DNA of 64,000 nt from an uncultured Acetatifactor sp. (GCA_947629645.1 CANREV010000006.1:1-64000); one strand, 5' to 3'; counted from the first letter of the stretch, positions 24,910-35,125 are shown. Numbers and translations are program-made. The notes: a model not told the origin generated them from the sequence alone.

Positions 24910-27039
24910 ATGGATACCAAGTCTAAGAACAGCGTTGACATAGATAATATGGAGGCGGAAGAAATAAACGCTTCCATTAACCGCAAGCTGAGATTTCATT
25001 TTGACGGAAAGATTGTGCGGAAGGATCTGACTAAGCATATCAAAGAGGGCGCAAATGTTCCTGTCTATGTACTGGAGTATCTTTTGGGGCAATATTGTAA
25101 TTCGGAAGATGAGGAGATCATACAGTCAGGTGTGGAGAGCGTGAAGAAGATTCTTGCCGATAATTTTGTGCGCCCTGATGAGTCTGAAAAGGTGCTTTCA
25201 AAGCTGCGGCAGAGGGGCACTATGAGTATTATTGACCGCGTAACCGTGAGCCTGAACTTAAAATATGATGAGTACGAGGCGTGTTTTTCTAATCTTGGGC
25301 TTGGAGGCGTGCCGATTGCCGAAGAGTATCCAGAAAAGTTTGACAGACTTTTGTGCGGCGGCATCTGGTGTATTATCCAACTTGAATACAATCAGGACAG
25401 TGATGAAAATGCGGTCATTTATGTACCGAAGCAAAAGCCAAAAAAGAAAAAGGACGCACCGTTGATTTCTATTAAAAATCTTAAACCGATTCAGATGCCG
25501 TCCATAGATATCAACGAATTAAAAGAGGGCAGGCGGGCGTTTTCAAAAGAGGAATGGATGAACATTCTGCTGCGGTCCATCGGCATGGAGCCGGACAGGC
25601 TGACTGAGAGGGAAAAATGGCTTTTACTGCTGCGCATGGTTCCGCTTGTGGAGAACAATTTTAATCTGTGTGAGCTGGGACCGAGAAGTACGGGAAAGTC
25701 CCATATTTATAAGGAAGTATCGCCAAACAGCATTCTTGTGTCCGGCGGACAAACCACTGTTGCAAACTTGTTTTACAATATGGGCAGGCATACCATGGGA
25801 CTTGTGGGCATATGGGATTGTGTGGCATTTGATGAGGTAGCGGGCATTAACTTCAAGGATAAAGACGGAATCCAGATTATGAAAGATTACATGGCTTCTG
25901 GTTCATTTGCCAGGGGTAAGGAAGAAAAAGCAGCGTCTGCTTCCATGGTTTTTGTGGGAAACATCAATCAGAGTGTGGATGTGCTCCTGAAGACATCCAG
26001 TCTGTTTGACCCGTTCCCGGCTGAGATGGGAACGGACACAGCATTCCTTGACCGTATGCATTGTTATATTCCGGGATGGGAGATTCCGAAGTTCCGACCA
26101 GAGCATTTTACCAATGATTATGGTTTTATTACTGACTATCTGGCAGAGTTTATCAGGGAACTTCGCAAAGAGCAGTATGGTGATTCGATCGAGAAGTATT
26201 ATAGGCTTGGAAGGAACCTGAATCAGAGGGATACTGTTGCAGTCCGAAAGATGGTGGACGGCCTTATAAAACTAATATATCCGAATGGTGAGTTTACAAA
26301 GACTGAACTGGAAGAGATTCTGAAGATTGCGTTGGAAATGCGTCGGCGTGTAAAGGAACAGCTGAAGAAGTTGGGCGGCATGGAGTTCTATGATGTGAAC
26401 TTCTCCTACATTGATTTGGAAGATATGTCAGAACATTATGTCTCTGTTCCAGAGCAGGGCGGCGGCAAGCTGATTCCGGAAGGGCTGTGTAATCCGGGTC
26501 AGGTATATACTATATCGCAGGGTAAGTCTGGAATGGTCGGCGTGTTCCGTCTGGAAAGTCAGATGCTTCCGGGGAACGGTAAGTTGGAAAGAACAGGTTT
26601 GGGTTCCGATCGGGAGGCAAAGGAAAGTTCCAATACGGCTTTTAACTTCCTGAAAGCAAATGGTATTCGGATCAGTGGTTCTATCAGCACTACGGCGAAG
26701 GATTATATTATCAATTATCAGGATTTGCAGGGTATCGGCATGACTGGGAAACTGGCGTTGCCAACGCTGATTGCGTTGTGTTCGATCGCCTTAGGGAGAC
26801 CGGTACAGAGTTCCACGGCTGTCTTGGGTGAGATTAGTATCAGCGGTACGTTGATCAAGGTGGAAAATCTGGCGGACACATTGCAGGTGTGTCTGGATTC
26901 AGGAGCGAAGAAGGTATTGCTTCCGCAGACATCTTTTGTGGATTTTGCGATGGTGCCGCCGGAATTGATGAGTGCTTTTCAGCTGATACCGTATCAGAGT
27001 GCGGAGGATGCGGTATTTAAGGCTTTGGGTGTGGAATAG
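24910..27039 (+). CDS. brxL: BREX AAA+ protein BrxL (Lon-like)
   Basis: A 709-residue protein starting at ATG 24910 after AAGGAGAAG. The AAA+ module has Walker A LGPRSTGKSHIYKEV near 257 and Walker B WDCVAFDEVAG near 304. The C-terminal part has a Lon-protease-like fold (LPTLIALCSIALGRPVQSST, AVLGEISISGTLIKVENLAD, GAKKVLLP). The GPSAG motif that carries the catalytic Ser in true Lon proteases is not visible, and the lysine dyad position reads VENLAD, so proteolysis is unlikely. BrxL homologues are DNA-binding rings. It closes the core BREX gene set. Confidence 0.94.
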   Translation: MDTKSKNSVDIDNMEAEEINASINRKLRFHFDGKIVRKDLTKHIKEGANVPVYVLEYLLGQYCNSEDEEIIQSGVESVKKILADNFVRPDESEKVLSKLRQRGTMSIIDRVTVSLNLKYDEYEACFSNLGLGGVPIAEEYPEKFDRLLCGGIWCIIQLEYNQDSDENAVIYVPKQKPKKKKDAPLISIKNLKPIQMPSIDINELKEGRRAFSKEEWMNILLRSIGMEPDRLTEREKWLLLLRMVPLVENNFNLCELGPRSTGKSHIYKEVSPNSILVSGGQTTVANLFYNMGRHTMGLVGIWDCVAFDEVAGINFKDKDGIQIMKDYMASGSFARGKEEKAASASMVFVGNINQSVDVLLKTSSLFDPFPAEMGTDTAFLDRMHCYIPGWEIPKFRPEHFTNDYGFITDYLAEFIRELRKEQYGDSIEKYYRLGRNLNQRDTVAVRKMVDGLIKLIYPNGEFTKTELEEILKIALEMRRRVKEQLKKLGGMEFYDVNFSYIDLEDMSEHYVSVPEQGGGKLIPEGLCNPGQVYTISQGKSGMVGVFRLESQMLPGNGKLERTGLGSDREAKESSNTAFNFLKANGIRISGSISTTAKDYIINYQDLQGIGMTGKLALPTLIALCSIALGRPVQSSTAVLGEISISGTLIKVENLADTLQVCLDSGAKKVLLPQTSFVDFAMVPPELMSAFQLIPYQSAEDAVFKALGVE

Positions 27040-27125
27040 GTATTATGATAGCAGGGCGCTTGATGAGATTGGGTTGTGATAACTGCTCAGCACAGGACCA
27101 AGGAGTATTGTAATGGAGTATGCTG

Positions 27126-27492
27126 AGGAGATTATAAGTTAAAAAAAGCAACCGAGCAAATCCTGAAGGATGATTTCACGCCGTTGCTGCGGGTCAACGG
27201 ATTTAGAAAGTATGGAAGCCGTCAGTATATCAGAGAGCGGTCAGAACTGATTCAGGTGATCTCTTACAGTCTGGGGGTAGCCAAGCTAAAAATGTGGGTC
27301 AGCGTACTTCCGCTGTGCTGTCCGGTTACATACATTCTTACCATTGTCAATTACGGCATAGAACTTACGGGCAGCGATGGGTGGAAGGCGTTTGACGAAA
27401 AAACAATATTTTTTGCCGTAGGCGTTTGCCTGGTGCTTATAGATAAGGCTGTAAACAGCTTTTTACCGAAGCCCTCGTACAACCGGAAATAG
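27126..27492 (+). pseudogene. DUF4304-like fragment
   Basis: An open frame running from about 27126 to 27492 without an in-frame ATG or GTG at its head. It reads KKATEQILKDDFTPLLRVNG, FRKYGSRQYIRERSELIQVI, then LKMWVSVLPLCCPVTYI. The KDDF-PLLR-NGFRKYG segment resembles the start of DUF4304 proteins. The usable starts are only TTG/CTG codons within the conserved part, so the 5' end is probably damaged near the A7 run at 27143-27149. The function is unknown. It is followed by a terminator. Confidence 0.4.
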
Positions 27493-27503
27493 TAAAGATG
27501 ATT

Positions 27504-27543
27504 GCCCACTTATTCACAAGCAGTAATAGGTGGGCGTTTTTTT
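27504..27543 (+). terminator. Intrinsic terminator
   Basis: GCCCAC at 27504-27509 pairs with GTGGGC at 27530-27535, extended inward by weaker pairs, and is followed by a run of seven Ts. It ends the BREX-side transcription unit. Confidence 0.8.
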
Positions 27544-27576
27544 GCTTATCAGGACGAAAAAACACATCGTTCCTAA

Positions 27577-27610
27577 AAATTGATATTTGATATAAATTGA
27601 TATTTGGTAT
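27577..27610. repeat. Two tandem 17-bp repeats upstream of the GT8 gene
   Basis: AAATTGATATTTGATAT at 27577-27593 is followed immediately by AAATTGATATTTGGTAT at 27594-27610 (16 of 17 identical). A TATAAT lies at 27631-27636, about 45 bp before the glycosyltransferase start, so the pair is placed like a regulator site just upstream of a promoter. Confidence 0.5.
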
Positions 27611-27680
27611 ATAAAAGTAGTGAAAACAACTATAATATGCAGTAAAATAGGAGATATATTACGGAAGGACAGGGAAAACC

Positions 27681-28535
27681 ATGGTAAATTGTGAAAAACA
27701 GCAGATCAATATTCTTGTGACGCTGGATGCTAATTATATTCCGCATTTAAATGTTATGCTGTATTCTCTCATATATTCAAATCCTGATTGTTATTTTCAT
27801 GTATATCTGCTGCATTCTGCCGTTCATGATCAGGATATCCGCAGTACTTTGAAAATATTGGGGAACTCAGGACGGCTGATCATGGTAAAAGCGGGAGATA
27901 ACAGTCTGGAAAATGCGCCTGTTACCGACCGCTATCCGCGGGAAATATATTATCGTATTTTCGCGGCAAAGTATTTACCTGAAAACATTGACCGTGTTCT
28001 TTATCTGGATCCCGACCTGATCGTCAATGGTTCGGTGAAAGAGCTGTATCAGTTGCCAATGGACGAATATTATTTTGCGGCGGCTTCCCATACAGGGACG
28101 CTTATGACTACGTTAAACAGTCTCCGGCTTGACATGGAAGAGGACAGCGCCTATATCAACTCCGGCGTAATGCTGATGAATTTAGAGCTGCTTAGGAAAG
28201 AGCAGAACTTTGAGGACGTTTTCAGCTTTATAGAAAAGCGGAAGAATGTTCTGATACTGCCGGATCAGGACATTATCAGCAGCCTGTATGGAAACAGGAT
28301 ATATGTGTTGGACACCTTTCGCTACAATATGACAGAGCGCCTGTATAAACTGTACGCGCCGTTTGAAAAAGATTTAAATCTTGAGTGGGTCAGAAATCAT
28401 TCCGTCATTATTCACTATTGCGGCAGGAATAAGCCCTGGAAAGAGAACTATTTCGGTCACTTGGACATTTTTTATAAAGAAGCGGAATCCCGCATGAAGG
28501 ATTATCTTAAATCAGATTTAAAAATTGTAAATTGA
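27681..28535 (+). CDS. Glycosyltransferase family 8 protein
   Basis: A 284-residue GT8 (LgtC-like) transferase: NILVTLDANYIPHLNVMLYS at the N-terminus, YYRIFAAKYLPENIDRVLYL, then DPD (DxD metal/UDP-sugar motif) near residue 110. INSGVMLMNLELLRK, PDQDIISSLY and the C-terminal IIHYCGRNKPWKENY follow. It transfers a sugar from a UDP-sugar with retention, probably to a surface polymer or glycolipid on the cytoplasmic side. It has no membrane segment. The next gene is an ABC exporter 156 bp downstream, which suggests but does not prove a shared pathway. Confidence 0.92.
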   Translation: MVNCEKQQINILVTLDANYIPHLNVMLYSLIYSNPDCYFHVYLLHSAVHDQDIRSTLKILGNSGRLIMVKAGDNSLENAPVTDRYPREIYYRIFAAKYLPENIDRVLYLDPDLIVNGSVKELYQLPMDEYYFAAASHTGTLMTTLNSLRLDMEEDSAYINSGVMLMNLELLRKEQNFEDVFSFIEKRKNVLILPDQDIISSLYGNRIYVLDTFRYNMTERLYKLYAPFEKDLNLEWVRNHSVIIHYCGRNKPWKENYFGHLDIFYKEAESRMKDYLKSDLKIVN

Positions 28536-28691
28536 AGAATTGACAAATATCCTATGGTTTTTGTTTATTTTTAACAATTTTTTAATAGCGCGAATTACCC
28601 GGATAAAATATACTGATATCGGATGAAAAGCGATAAGATAGGAAGTTGAAGAAAAGAATGGAAGGGAAATGAAGGAAGGCAGCGGACAATC

Positions 28692-30548
28692 ATGGAAACT
28701 TTAAAATTCGGGTATAAATTTTTTAAAAAGAACATGCCCCTTGCGGTATTGGCGGAACTTTTGAGCATTTTAGGCATCTATGCGGAACTCCTGCTTCCCC
28801 TTTTGACAGGTATATTGATCGACTTTGTGATACAAAAGGGCGAGGTGAAAGAAGACAGCGGCGGAATGTTTCATTTCCTGCTGACCGGCAGGTATGGCAG
28901 CGTACATAGTATGAGATTGTTCTGGTCCATTGCGGCGGTCTACGCTCTGTTGATCGTGCTTCGGATCGTACTGATTTATGTGAGGGATCTTCTGCAGGAG
29001 TGGCTGGGATTAAAACTGGAGACAGAGCTTCGTTATGGGACTTATGAAAAACTGATGGAACTGGATTCCGCAACGATCGCGGATTACAATTCCGGGGAGC
29101 TTTTGCAGATCTTAAACGGTGATACCGTCATGTTTAAGGAATTGTTTGCGCACAGGATTCCCTACCTTTGCGATTCCATCTTTATGCTGGCGATCACGCT
29201 GGTCCTGATCGCGAGGATCAATCTTTCCTTTATCATTATCCCATTGATATTGATGCCTTTTTTAGTGACGACAGTTATGGATTTTAAGAAAAAGGCGCGT
29301 GTGAATTTCAAAGATATCCGCCGCAAGGGTTCGGAGATGAATCTGACCACCCAGGAGAATATTGCGGCGGTGCGTATCGTCCGTTCTTTTACGAATGAGG
29401 AACTGGAAAAGGAAAAATTTGACGTATCCAATCAGAATCTGATGAATGCCAGATTAAAGCAGATCTGGTTATCTTCCAAGTTTGACTTAACCTTTAATTC
29501 TATCAAACAGATAGCGTATATCGGCACTATCGTGGTCGGAGCGATACTGGTGATGAACGGGTATATAACGGTGGGCTATATTTTGTCCTCGTCCACTTAT
29601 GTGCTTCGTATCATGAACAATATTACAGGTTTGAACAACCACATATTTAACATGCAGCAGCAGACCATCGCGGGCCTGGAATTAAAGAGTTTTATGGAAA
29701 AGAGCAGTAATGTTCCTGATAATAAGGAGCGGTTGCTCAGATGTGATGCGCCTGATATTGAACTGAAAAACGTATCCATGCAGATTGACGGACAGGATAT
29801 TCTGAAAAATATCAATATCAGTATTCCTTACGGTAAGAAGATCGGTATTGTGGGCGAGACCGGTTCGGGAAAGAGCGTGCTCCTGAAAGCGTTGGTGCGC
29901 ACCCGTGATATCACAGGGGGCAGCATCACCATAGACGGGCATGACATCAGAGAGTTTGGGCTGGAGAATCTGCGCAAAATGTATTCTTATGTATTTCAGG
30001 ATGTATTCCTGTTTTCCAATACCATAGAGTCCAATATTGCGTACAGCAGGCCGGATATCGATGAGCGCATGGTGACGAAAGCTGCAGCTTATGCGCAGGC
30101 GGACAAGTTTATCGATGCGCTGGCGGACCGTTATAAGACCATTGTGGGAGAGAGAGGCTTAGGCATATCCGGAGGGCAGAAGCAGCGGGTATCCATAGCA
30201 AGGGCCTTTCACAAAAATGCGCCTGTATTCGTTTTAGATGATTCCACCAGTGCGCTGGATGTCAATACGGAACGGATCCTGCTTAAAAATATCGAGGATA
30301 ATTTCAAAGAAAAGACTGTGATCATTACGGCGCACAGATTTTCTTCCGTGGTCAACTGTGATGAGATCCTTTATATGCGTGATGGAGAGATCACGGAAAG
30401 AGGAACTTTTAAGGAACTGATGGAAATGGGAGGAAGTTTCGCCCATGTATATCGTGTCCAGCAGGAGCAGCAGGCTTCCGTGGTGGATTATGACAATCTT
30501 GCGCAAACGGGAGCAGATTCCGGCGTAAAAACCGGACAGGAGGTGTAG
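28692..30548 (+). CDS. ABC exporter half, degenerate ATP-site subunit
   Basis: A 618-residue fused exporter: about six membrane helices in residues 1-330, then an ATPase domain with Walker A VGETGSGKSVLL near 387, signature GISGGQKQRVSIARAF near 493 and Walker B VFVLDDSTSALD near 513. The catalytic Glu after Walker B is replaced by Asp. Together with the altered signature (LSAGE) in the partner, this marks one of the two composite ATP sites as degenerate, as in heterodimeric multidrug or lipid exporters. The partner starts three bases after the stop. The substrate is unknown. Confidence 0.92.
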   Translation: METLKFGYKFFKKNMPLAVLAELLSILGIYAELLLPLLTGILIDFVIQKGEVKEDSGGMFHFLLTGRYGSVHSMRLFWSIAAVYALLIVLRIVLIYVRDLLQEWLGLKLETELRYGTYEKLMELDSATIADYNSGELLQILNGDTVMFKELFAHRIPYLCDSIFMLAITLVLIARINLSFIIIPLILMPFLVTTVMDFKKKARVNFKDIRRKGSEMNLTTQENIAAVRIVRSFTNEELEKEKFDVSNQNLMNARLKQIWLSSKFDLTFNSIKQIAYIGTIVVGAILVMNGYITVGYILSSSTYVLRIMNNITGLNNHIFNMQQQTIAGLELKSFMEKSSNVPDNKERLLRCDAPDIELKNVSMQIDGQDILKNINISIPYGKKIGIVGETGSGKSVLLKALVRTRDITGGSITIDGHDIREFGLENLRKMYSYVFQDVFLFSNTIESNIAYSRPDIDERMVTKAAAYAQADKFIDALADRYKTIVGERGLGISGGQKQRVSIARAFHKNAPVFVLDDSTSALDVNTERILLKNIEDNFKEKTVIITAHRFSSVVNCDEILYMRDGEITERGTFKELMEMGGSFAHVYRVQQEQQASVVDYDNLAQTGADSGVKTGQEV

Positions 30549-30551
30549 ATC

Positions 30552-32318
30552 GTGGCCAGGCGAAATACCTTTTTTGAGGATGAAAAAATTGAGAAAAAGA
30601 TAGACATCAGGCAGTTGGGAAGAACGGTGAAGTACATTCTGCCCTACAAAAAGATTTTGATTCTCGTCACCTGTATGATGCTGGTGGCGGCGGTAGTTTC
30701 CCTCTTTCCGCCAAGGCTTTTGAAGCTGATCGTAGATGAGGTGGTAGTCAACAAGGATTACAGGCAGCTTGCGCTGCTGGGGTCGGGGCTGGCCCTTCTG
30801 GCGGCCGTGGAGATCCTTTCCACCTTTATTCAGTCAAGAAGCATGGGTAAAATGGGCCTGATGATCATTTCCAATATCAGGACGGATATTTTTGAAAGAT
30901 TACAGCGGCTGCCCTTCGATTATTTTGACAACCGCCCTGACGGAAAGATCGTAGTCCGCGTAACGGAATATATCAACGGATTGGCGGATTTCTTTTCCAA
31001 TTATGTGATGATGTTTGCCATCTATATCGTAAAAATCGTTGTGGTGACTGTATTTATGCTATCTTTGAGTCCCACTCTGACGCTGATCGTGTTCGCCACC
31101 ATTTTGCCTATGATGACCATTGTGTTTGTGCTTCGCTCGGCTTTGCGCAAAATGTATACGGCGCACCGTCTGAAAAACTCCAATCGTACCGCCTTTTTGG
31201 TGGAATCCATCATGGGAGAGCAGATCGTTAAGAATTATAACCGTATTGAAATCAATAAGGGAACCTACAAAGACATCCACGAGGAAAGCGTCAATATGTG
31301 GTGGTCCATTGTAAAGCGTTCCCGCCTGAATCAACCTGTGGTCATGGCCTTTTGGCATATAGGAACGCTGTGCATTTACGGTGTGGCGCTGGCGCTGATC
31401 CTGAGCGGAAACGATATGATTACGGCGGGCGTAGTCATCACCTTCACTACCTACATGAGTTCTTTCCAGGATCCTTTGTCCCAGTTATCCACTATCATTC
31501 AGGAACTGGCGCAGGTAAGTTCCAATCTGGAGCAGGTTTTTGAGACCATTGATTATCCTTTGGTGATTCAGGACAAAGAGAATGCGATCGAGTTAAAGAA
31601 TGTAAAAGGCAAGGTGGATTTCAATGACGTCACCTTTGCGTATGAAGAGGGGATAAATATTCTGGAGCATTTTACGCTTCATGTGAGACCGGGTGAGACC
31701 ATCGCTCTTGTAGGGCCTACAGGCGCCGGAAAGACAACGGTCATCAATATGCTGACCAGATTTTATGATGTAAAGGAAGGAAGCGTGACCATCGATGATA
31801 TCGATGTGAGGGATGCGGGCATATATTCTCTGCGCAGGGAAGTGGGCGTTTTGATGCAGGATCCTTTTATTTTCAAAGGTACTGTGTTGGATAATATCCG
31901 CTATGGCAGAAGGGACGCTACAGATGAAGAATGTATTGCGGCTGCAAAAACCATTTTTGCCGATAAATTCATTCAGAGATTAAAGGGCGGTTATGAGCAT
32001 GTGCTGGAAGAGCGCGGCGCGGGATTATCCGCAGGCGAGAAGCAGTTGATCAGTTTCGCGAGAATTGTTTTAAAGAATCCCTCCGTAATCATTCTGGATG
32101 AAGCCACCAGCGCCATCGATACGGAAACCGAACTGCTGATCAAGGAGGCGTTGGACGTGTTGATCAAGGATAAGACGGCGTTTATTGTCGCGCACAGATT
32201 ATCCACCATACGAAACTCCGACCGGATCCTTTATATCAGCAATAAAGGAATCGCGGAAGAGGGGACTCATGAGCAGCTTATGGCGAAAAAGGGCCTTTAT
32301 TACGAATTGGCAAAGTAG
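30552..32318 (+). CDS. ABC exporter half, catalytic subunit
   Basis: A 588-residue protein starting at GTG 30552, directly behind GGAGGTG. It has six membrane helices, Walker A VGPTGAGKTTVI near 387, signature GLSAGEKQLISFAR near 492 (Ala and Glu in place of the usual Gly and Gln) and Walker B VIILDEATSAID near 513 with the catalytic Glu intact. It pairs with the preceding subunit; its Walker motifs combine with the partner's normal signature to form the working ATP site. Substrate unknown. Confidence 0.92.
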   Translation: MARRNTFFEDEKIEKKIDIRQLGRTVKYILPYKKILILVTCMMLVAAVVSLFPPRLLKLIVDEVVVNKDYRQLALLGSGLALLAAVEILSTFIQSRSMGKMGLMIISNIRTDIFERLQRLPFDYFDNRPDGKIVVRVTEYINGLADFFSNYVMMFAIYIVKIVVVTVFMLSLSPTLTLIVFATILPMMTIVFVLRSALRKMYTAHRLKNSNRTAFLVESIMGEQIVKNYNRIEINKGTYKDIHEESVNMWWSIVKRSRLNQPVVMAFWHIGTLCIYGVALALILSGNDMITAGVVITFTTYMSSFQDPLSQLSTIIQELAQVSSNLEQVFETIDYPLVIQDKENAIELKNVKGKVDFNDVTFAYEEGINILEHFTLHVRPGETIALVGPTGAGKTTVINMLTRFYDVKEGSVTIDDIDVRDAGIYSLRREVGVLMQDPFIFKGTVLDNIRYGRRDATDEECIAAAKTIFADKFIQRLKGGYEHVLEERGAGLSAGEKQLISFARIVLKNPSVIILDEATSAIDTETELLIKEALDVLIKDKTAFIVAHRLSTIRNSDRILYISNKGIAEEGTHEQLMAKKGLYYELAK

Positions 32319-32432
32319 GACGCAAAGATGACATGAATGCGGTCGGGGTCCTGATCGGCCTTAGTTGACGGAATAAGATGCGCGTGTTAATATGAGAAAA
32401 ATATTTGATCTTATGTTAAGGAGGCGGATTTC

Positions 32433-33424
32433 TTGCAAAAGTACCGATCGGGGATAAAATCTCTCCTAAAGACGCTTTGTTTTGTTTCCCTCCTTTGGGG
32501 GGGGTATGGCTCTGGGTTTTACTGCTGTACCCGTCAAATGATATCAGCTGCACATGGCAGCGTTTTTACACCTTGAAAAAAAGAACAGTGGACATGCTTG
32601 TGATAGGCAGCAGTCATGCTTATGCTACTTTTGATCCCGCAGTCATTTCCCAGACCACTGGAATGGACAGCTATATTCTGGCATCCGGTTCCCAAAATAC
32701 GGTGCAGGCCTATTTCAATGTAAAAGAGGCGTTGCATTATCAGCATCCGGAAGTTATCATTCTGGAAGCCTTTTCGCTGGACGGAAACAACAATTTTCGC
32801 TACGGCGATACGCCTGACCGTGATTGGAAGAAAGAATCTAATATTGACGGGATGCGCTTTGGCCTTACGAAACTGGAAGCCGTGATGGAGCAGTATGAGA
32901 CCAGAAACTGGGGTTACGCCCTGTTTCCTATTGCAAGATGTCATGCAAACTGGTCAGACGCCTCAAGGATTTATTCCAATCTGGCTTTTTATACGGAGGG
33001 GATTGAAGATTATTCCTCTTTCCATCCCAGCCAGACCGCCATGTCCGCGGAGACGATGAAAGAATACGCGCAGGCGGACTATGATCCCACGGAAATAGGG
33101 ATCGCTGAAGTCAACGAGATCCATTTTCATAAACTGGCTCAGTTGTGCAGGAAAGAAGAAATTCCGCTTTATGTCGTGATGGCGCCCATGTATGATGTTT
33201 ATATCCGTTCCATCAATTATGACAGTTGGACCAGTAAGATTGCAGCTCTTGCGGAAAGTGAAGGAGTGTATTACCTGGACTGCAATCAATATTATCACGA
33301 GATCGGATTGAACGCGCGGGACTTTGAAAATGCTTATAACGGTTACCACCACTTAAACAGTGACGGAGCCCAAAAGGTTACTCGGTTTGTAATGGAAACG
33401 ATCTTTGGACAGGAGGCCGATTAA
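32433..33424 (+). pseudogene. SGNH-family hydrolase/acyltransferase with G8 frameshift
   Basis: From TTG 32433, eight bases after AAGGAGG, the frame reads LQKYRSGIKSLLKTLCFVSL and LWGG, the first half of a signal-anchor helix. It then meets eight Gs at 32497-32504. The rest of the gene lies in another frame (VWLWVLLLYPSNDIS onwards), which would join smoothly with nine or six Gs. That second frame can be read alone from TTG 32477, but no ribosome site precedes it. The main part has the SGNH blocks VIGSSHAYATFDP and HHLNSDGA, as in DltD/AlgJ-like partners of MBOAT proteins. An MBOAT gene follows. The frameshift may be switching, decay or a sequencing error. Confidence 0.75.
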
Positions 33425-33481
33425 CCTCTCGCTTTGTGTGAGACAAGGGCTTTTTGTTGTGGAAAATAAGGAGGTTTTGCC

Positions 33482-34984
33482 GTGCTTTTTAATTCGGGAG
33501 ATTTTTTACTGTTTTTCCCTGTGGTGGTACTTGTATATTTTGTGATTCCCCAACGTGTGAAATACCTGTGGCTGTTGGGCGCCAGCTATTATTTTTATAT
33601 GAGCTGGAATCCCCGGTATGCCGTCTTGATACTCTTTTCCACGGTCACGACATGGGCCGGCGCATTGGCCATTTCTGCGGTCGGAAGGAAATTTGATGGG
33701 AACGGGAAAACGCTGAAAAAGTGGTGCGTGGCGGGGTGCATTGTCCTGAATCTTGGAATTTTATTCGCGTTCAAGTATTATGGATTTGCGGCGGCCAATT
33801 TAGAGGGGCTTTTGGGCTTGTTTCACATTTCTGTGAAGATGCCGGTCTTTGACGTGCTGCTGCCTGTGGGAATTTCTTTTTACACGTTTCAGGCGCTGGG
33901 TTATGTTTTTGACGTTTATCGGGGAGAGATTACAGCGGAAAAAAACTTTTTGCGTTATGCTCTTTTTCTGTCTTTCTTCCCGCAGCTGGTAGCCGGTCCT
34001 ATTGAGCGCAGCAAGAATCTCATGAGCCAGATTTACGAACCCCATTCGTTTGATCTGCAAAGGGTGAAGGACGGTCTGCTTTTGATGTGCTGGGGATTCT
34101 TTCAGAAAGTGGTGATCGCTGACCGCATCGCTATTCTGGTCACGGAAGTTTACGATAATTTCACCGTCTATTCCGGCCTGCAGATCTTTTTGGCCACCGT
34201 CCTTTTTGCGTTTCAGATCTACTGTGATTTTGGCGGATATTCCGATATCGCCGTGGGAGCGGCGCGGGTTATGGGTTTTTCGCTGACGAAGAACTTCAAG
34301 AGCCCTTATTATGCCGTCACAGTGAGCGAGTTTTGGCGCAACTGGCATATTTCCCTGACAACATGGTTCCGGGACTATGTTTATATCCCGCTGGGCGGCA
34401 ATCGCTGCGGCAGGTTAAAAAAATACCGCAATCTTCTTCTGACCTTTGCCGTAAGCGGCCTTTGGCACGGAGCCGGATGGAATTATGTGATCTGGGGCGG
34501 ATTAAACGGGCTATATCAAGTGGCGGGGGATCTGACCCGGCCGTTTCGCGTCAGATGCCAGAAACGGCTGCATGTCCGCACCGACTGCGGGAGTTACCAT
34601 CTTTTTCAGGGGATAGTAACGTTTATGCTGGTAGATTTCGCATGGTTCTTTTTTCGGGCGGGCGATGTGAAAGCTGCAATTCAAATGATCAGACATGGGC
34701 TTGCCAACATAGGCATCTTGTCGTTGTTTAGTCCCAGCACTCTTTCCGGCATCAACACCATGAATCTGCCCGAAAAAGATTTCTTTGTTATGCTGGGAAG
34801 CCTGATTGTTCTGATGCTGGTGGACTATTGGAAACGGCAAAAGGTGGATCTGAAAGGAATACTGATGCGTCAGAATATCTGGTTTCGCTGGCTGGTCTGG
34901 TATGGCCTGATCTTTGCGGTTTTAATCTTTGGGGTTTACGGTCCGGAATATGATGCTTCCGCATTTATTTACTTTCAGTTTTAG
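33482..34984 (+). CDS. MBOAT-family O-acyltransferase (AlgI/DltB-like)
   Basis: A 500-residue polytopic membrane protein starting at GTG 33482 after AAGGAGG. The family core is present: LPVGISFYTFQALGYVFDVY, FPQLVAGPIERSKNLM, EFWRNWHISLTTWFRDYVYI, PLGGNRCG and SGLWHGAGWNYVIWGG with the invariant His. MBOAT proteins pass acyl (usually acetyl) groups across the membrane to extracellular polymers, and the final transfer is done by an SGNH partner, here the preceding gene. The target polymer is unknown; the nearby GT8 and ABC genes suggest a surface glycan. Confidence 0.93.
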   Translation: MLFNSGDFLLFFPVVVLVYFVIPQRVKYLWLLGASYYFYMSWNPRYAVLILFSTVTTWAGALAISAVGRKFDGNGKTLKKWCVAGCIVLNLGILFAFKYYGFAAANLEGLLGLFHISVKMPVFDVLLPVGISFYTFQALGYVFDVYRGEITAEKNFLRYALFLSFFPQLVAGPIERSKNLMSQIYEPHSFDLQRVKDGLLLMCWGFFQKVVIADRIAILVTEVYDNFTVYSGLQIFLATVLFAFQIYCDFGGYSDIAVGAARVMGFSLTKNFKSPYYAVTVSEFWRNWHISLTTWFRDYVYIPLGGNRCGRLKKYRNLLLTFAVSGLWHGAGWNYVIWGGLNGLYQVAGDLTRPFRVRCQKRLHVRTDCGSYHLFQGIVTFMLVDFAWFFFRAGDVKAAIQMIRHGLANIGILSLFSPSTLSGINTMNLPEKDFFVMLGSLIVLMLVDYWKRQKVDLKGILMRQNIWFRWLVWYGLIFAVLIFGVYGPEYDASAFIYFQF

Positions 34985-35125
34985 CAGCTTTTATGGATAG
35001 AATGTTTCATAGCGTTCGGAACTGTTTTGCGGTATAATAAAGCGGAGAGGGTTTGAGAGATTCAACAGATTTCATGCAGAGTGTCGGGCTTGCGAGCGGC
35101 GGCCTGCAACCGGAGAGAGCGCGCT

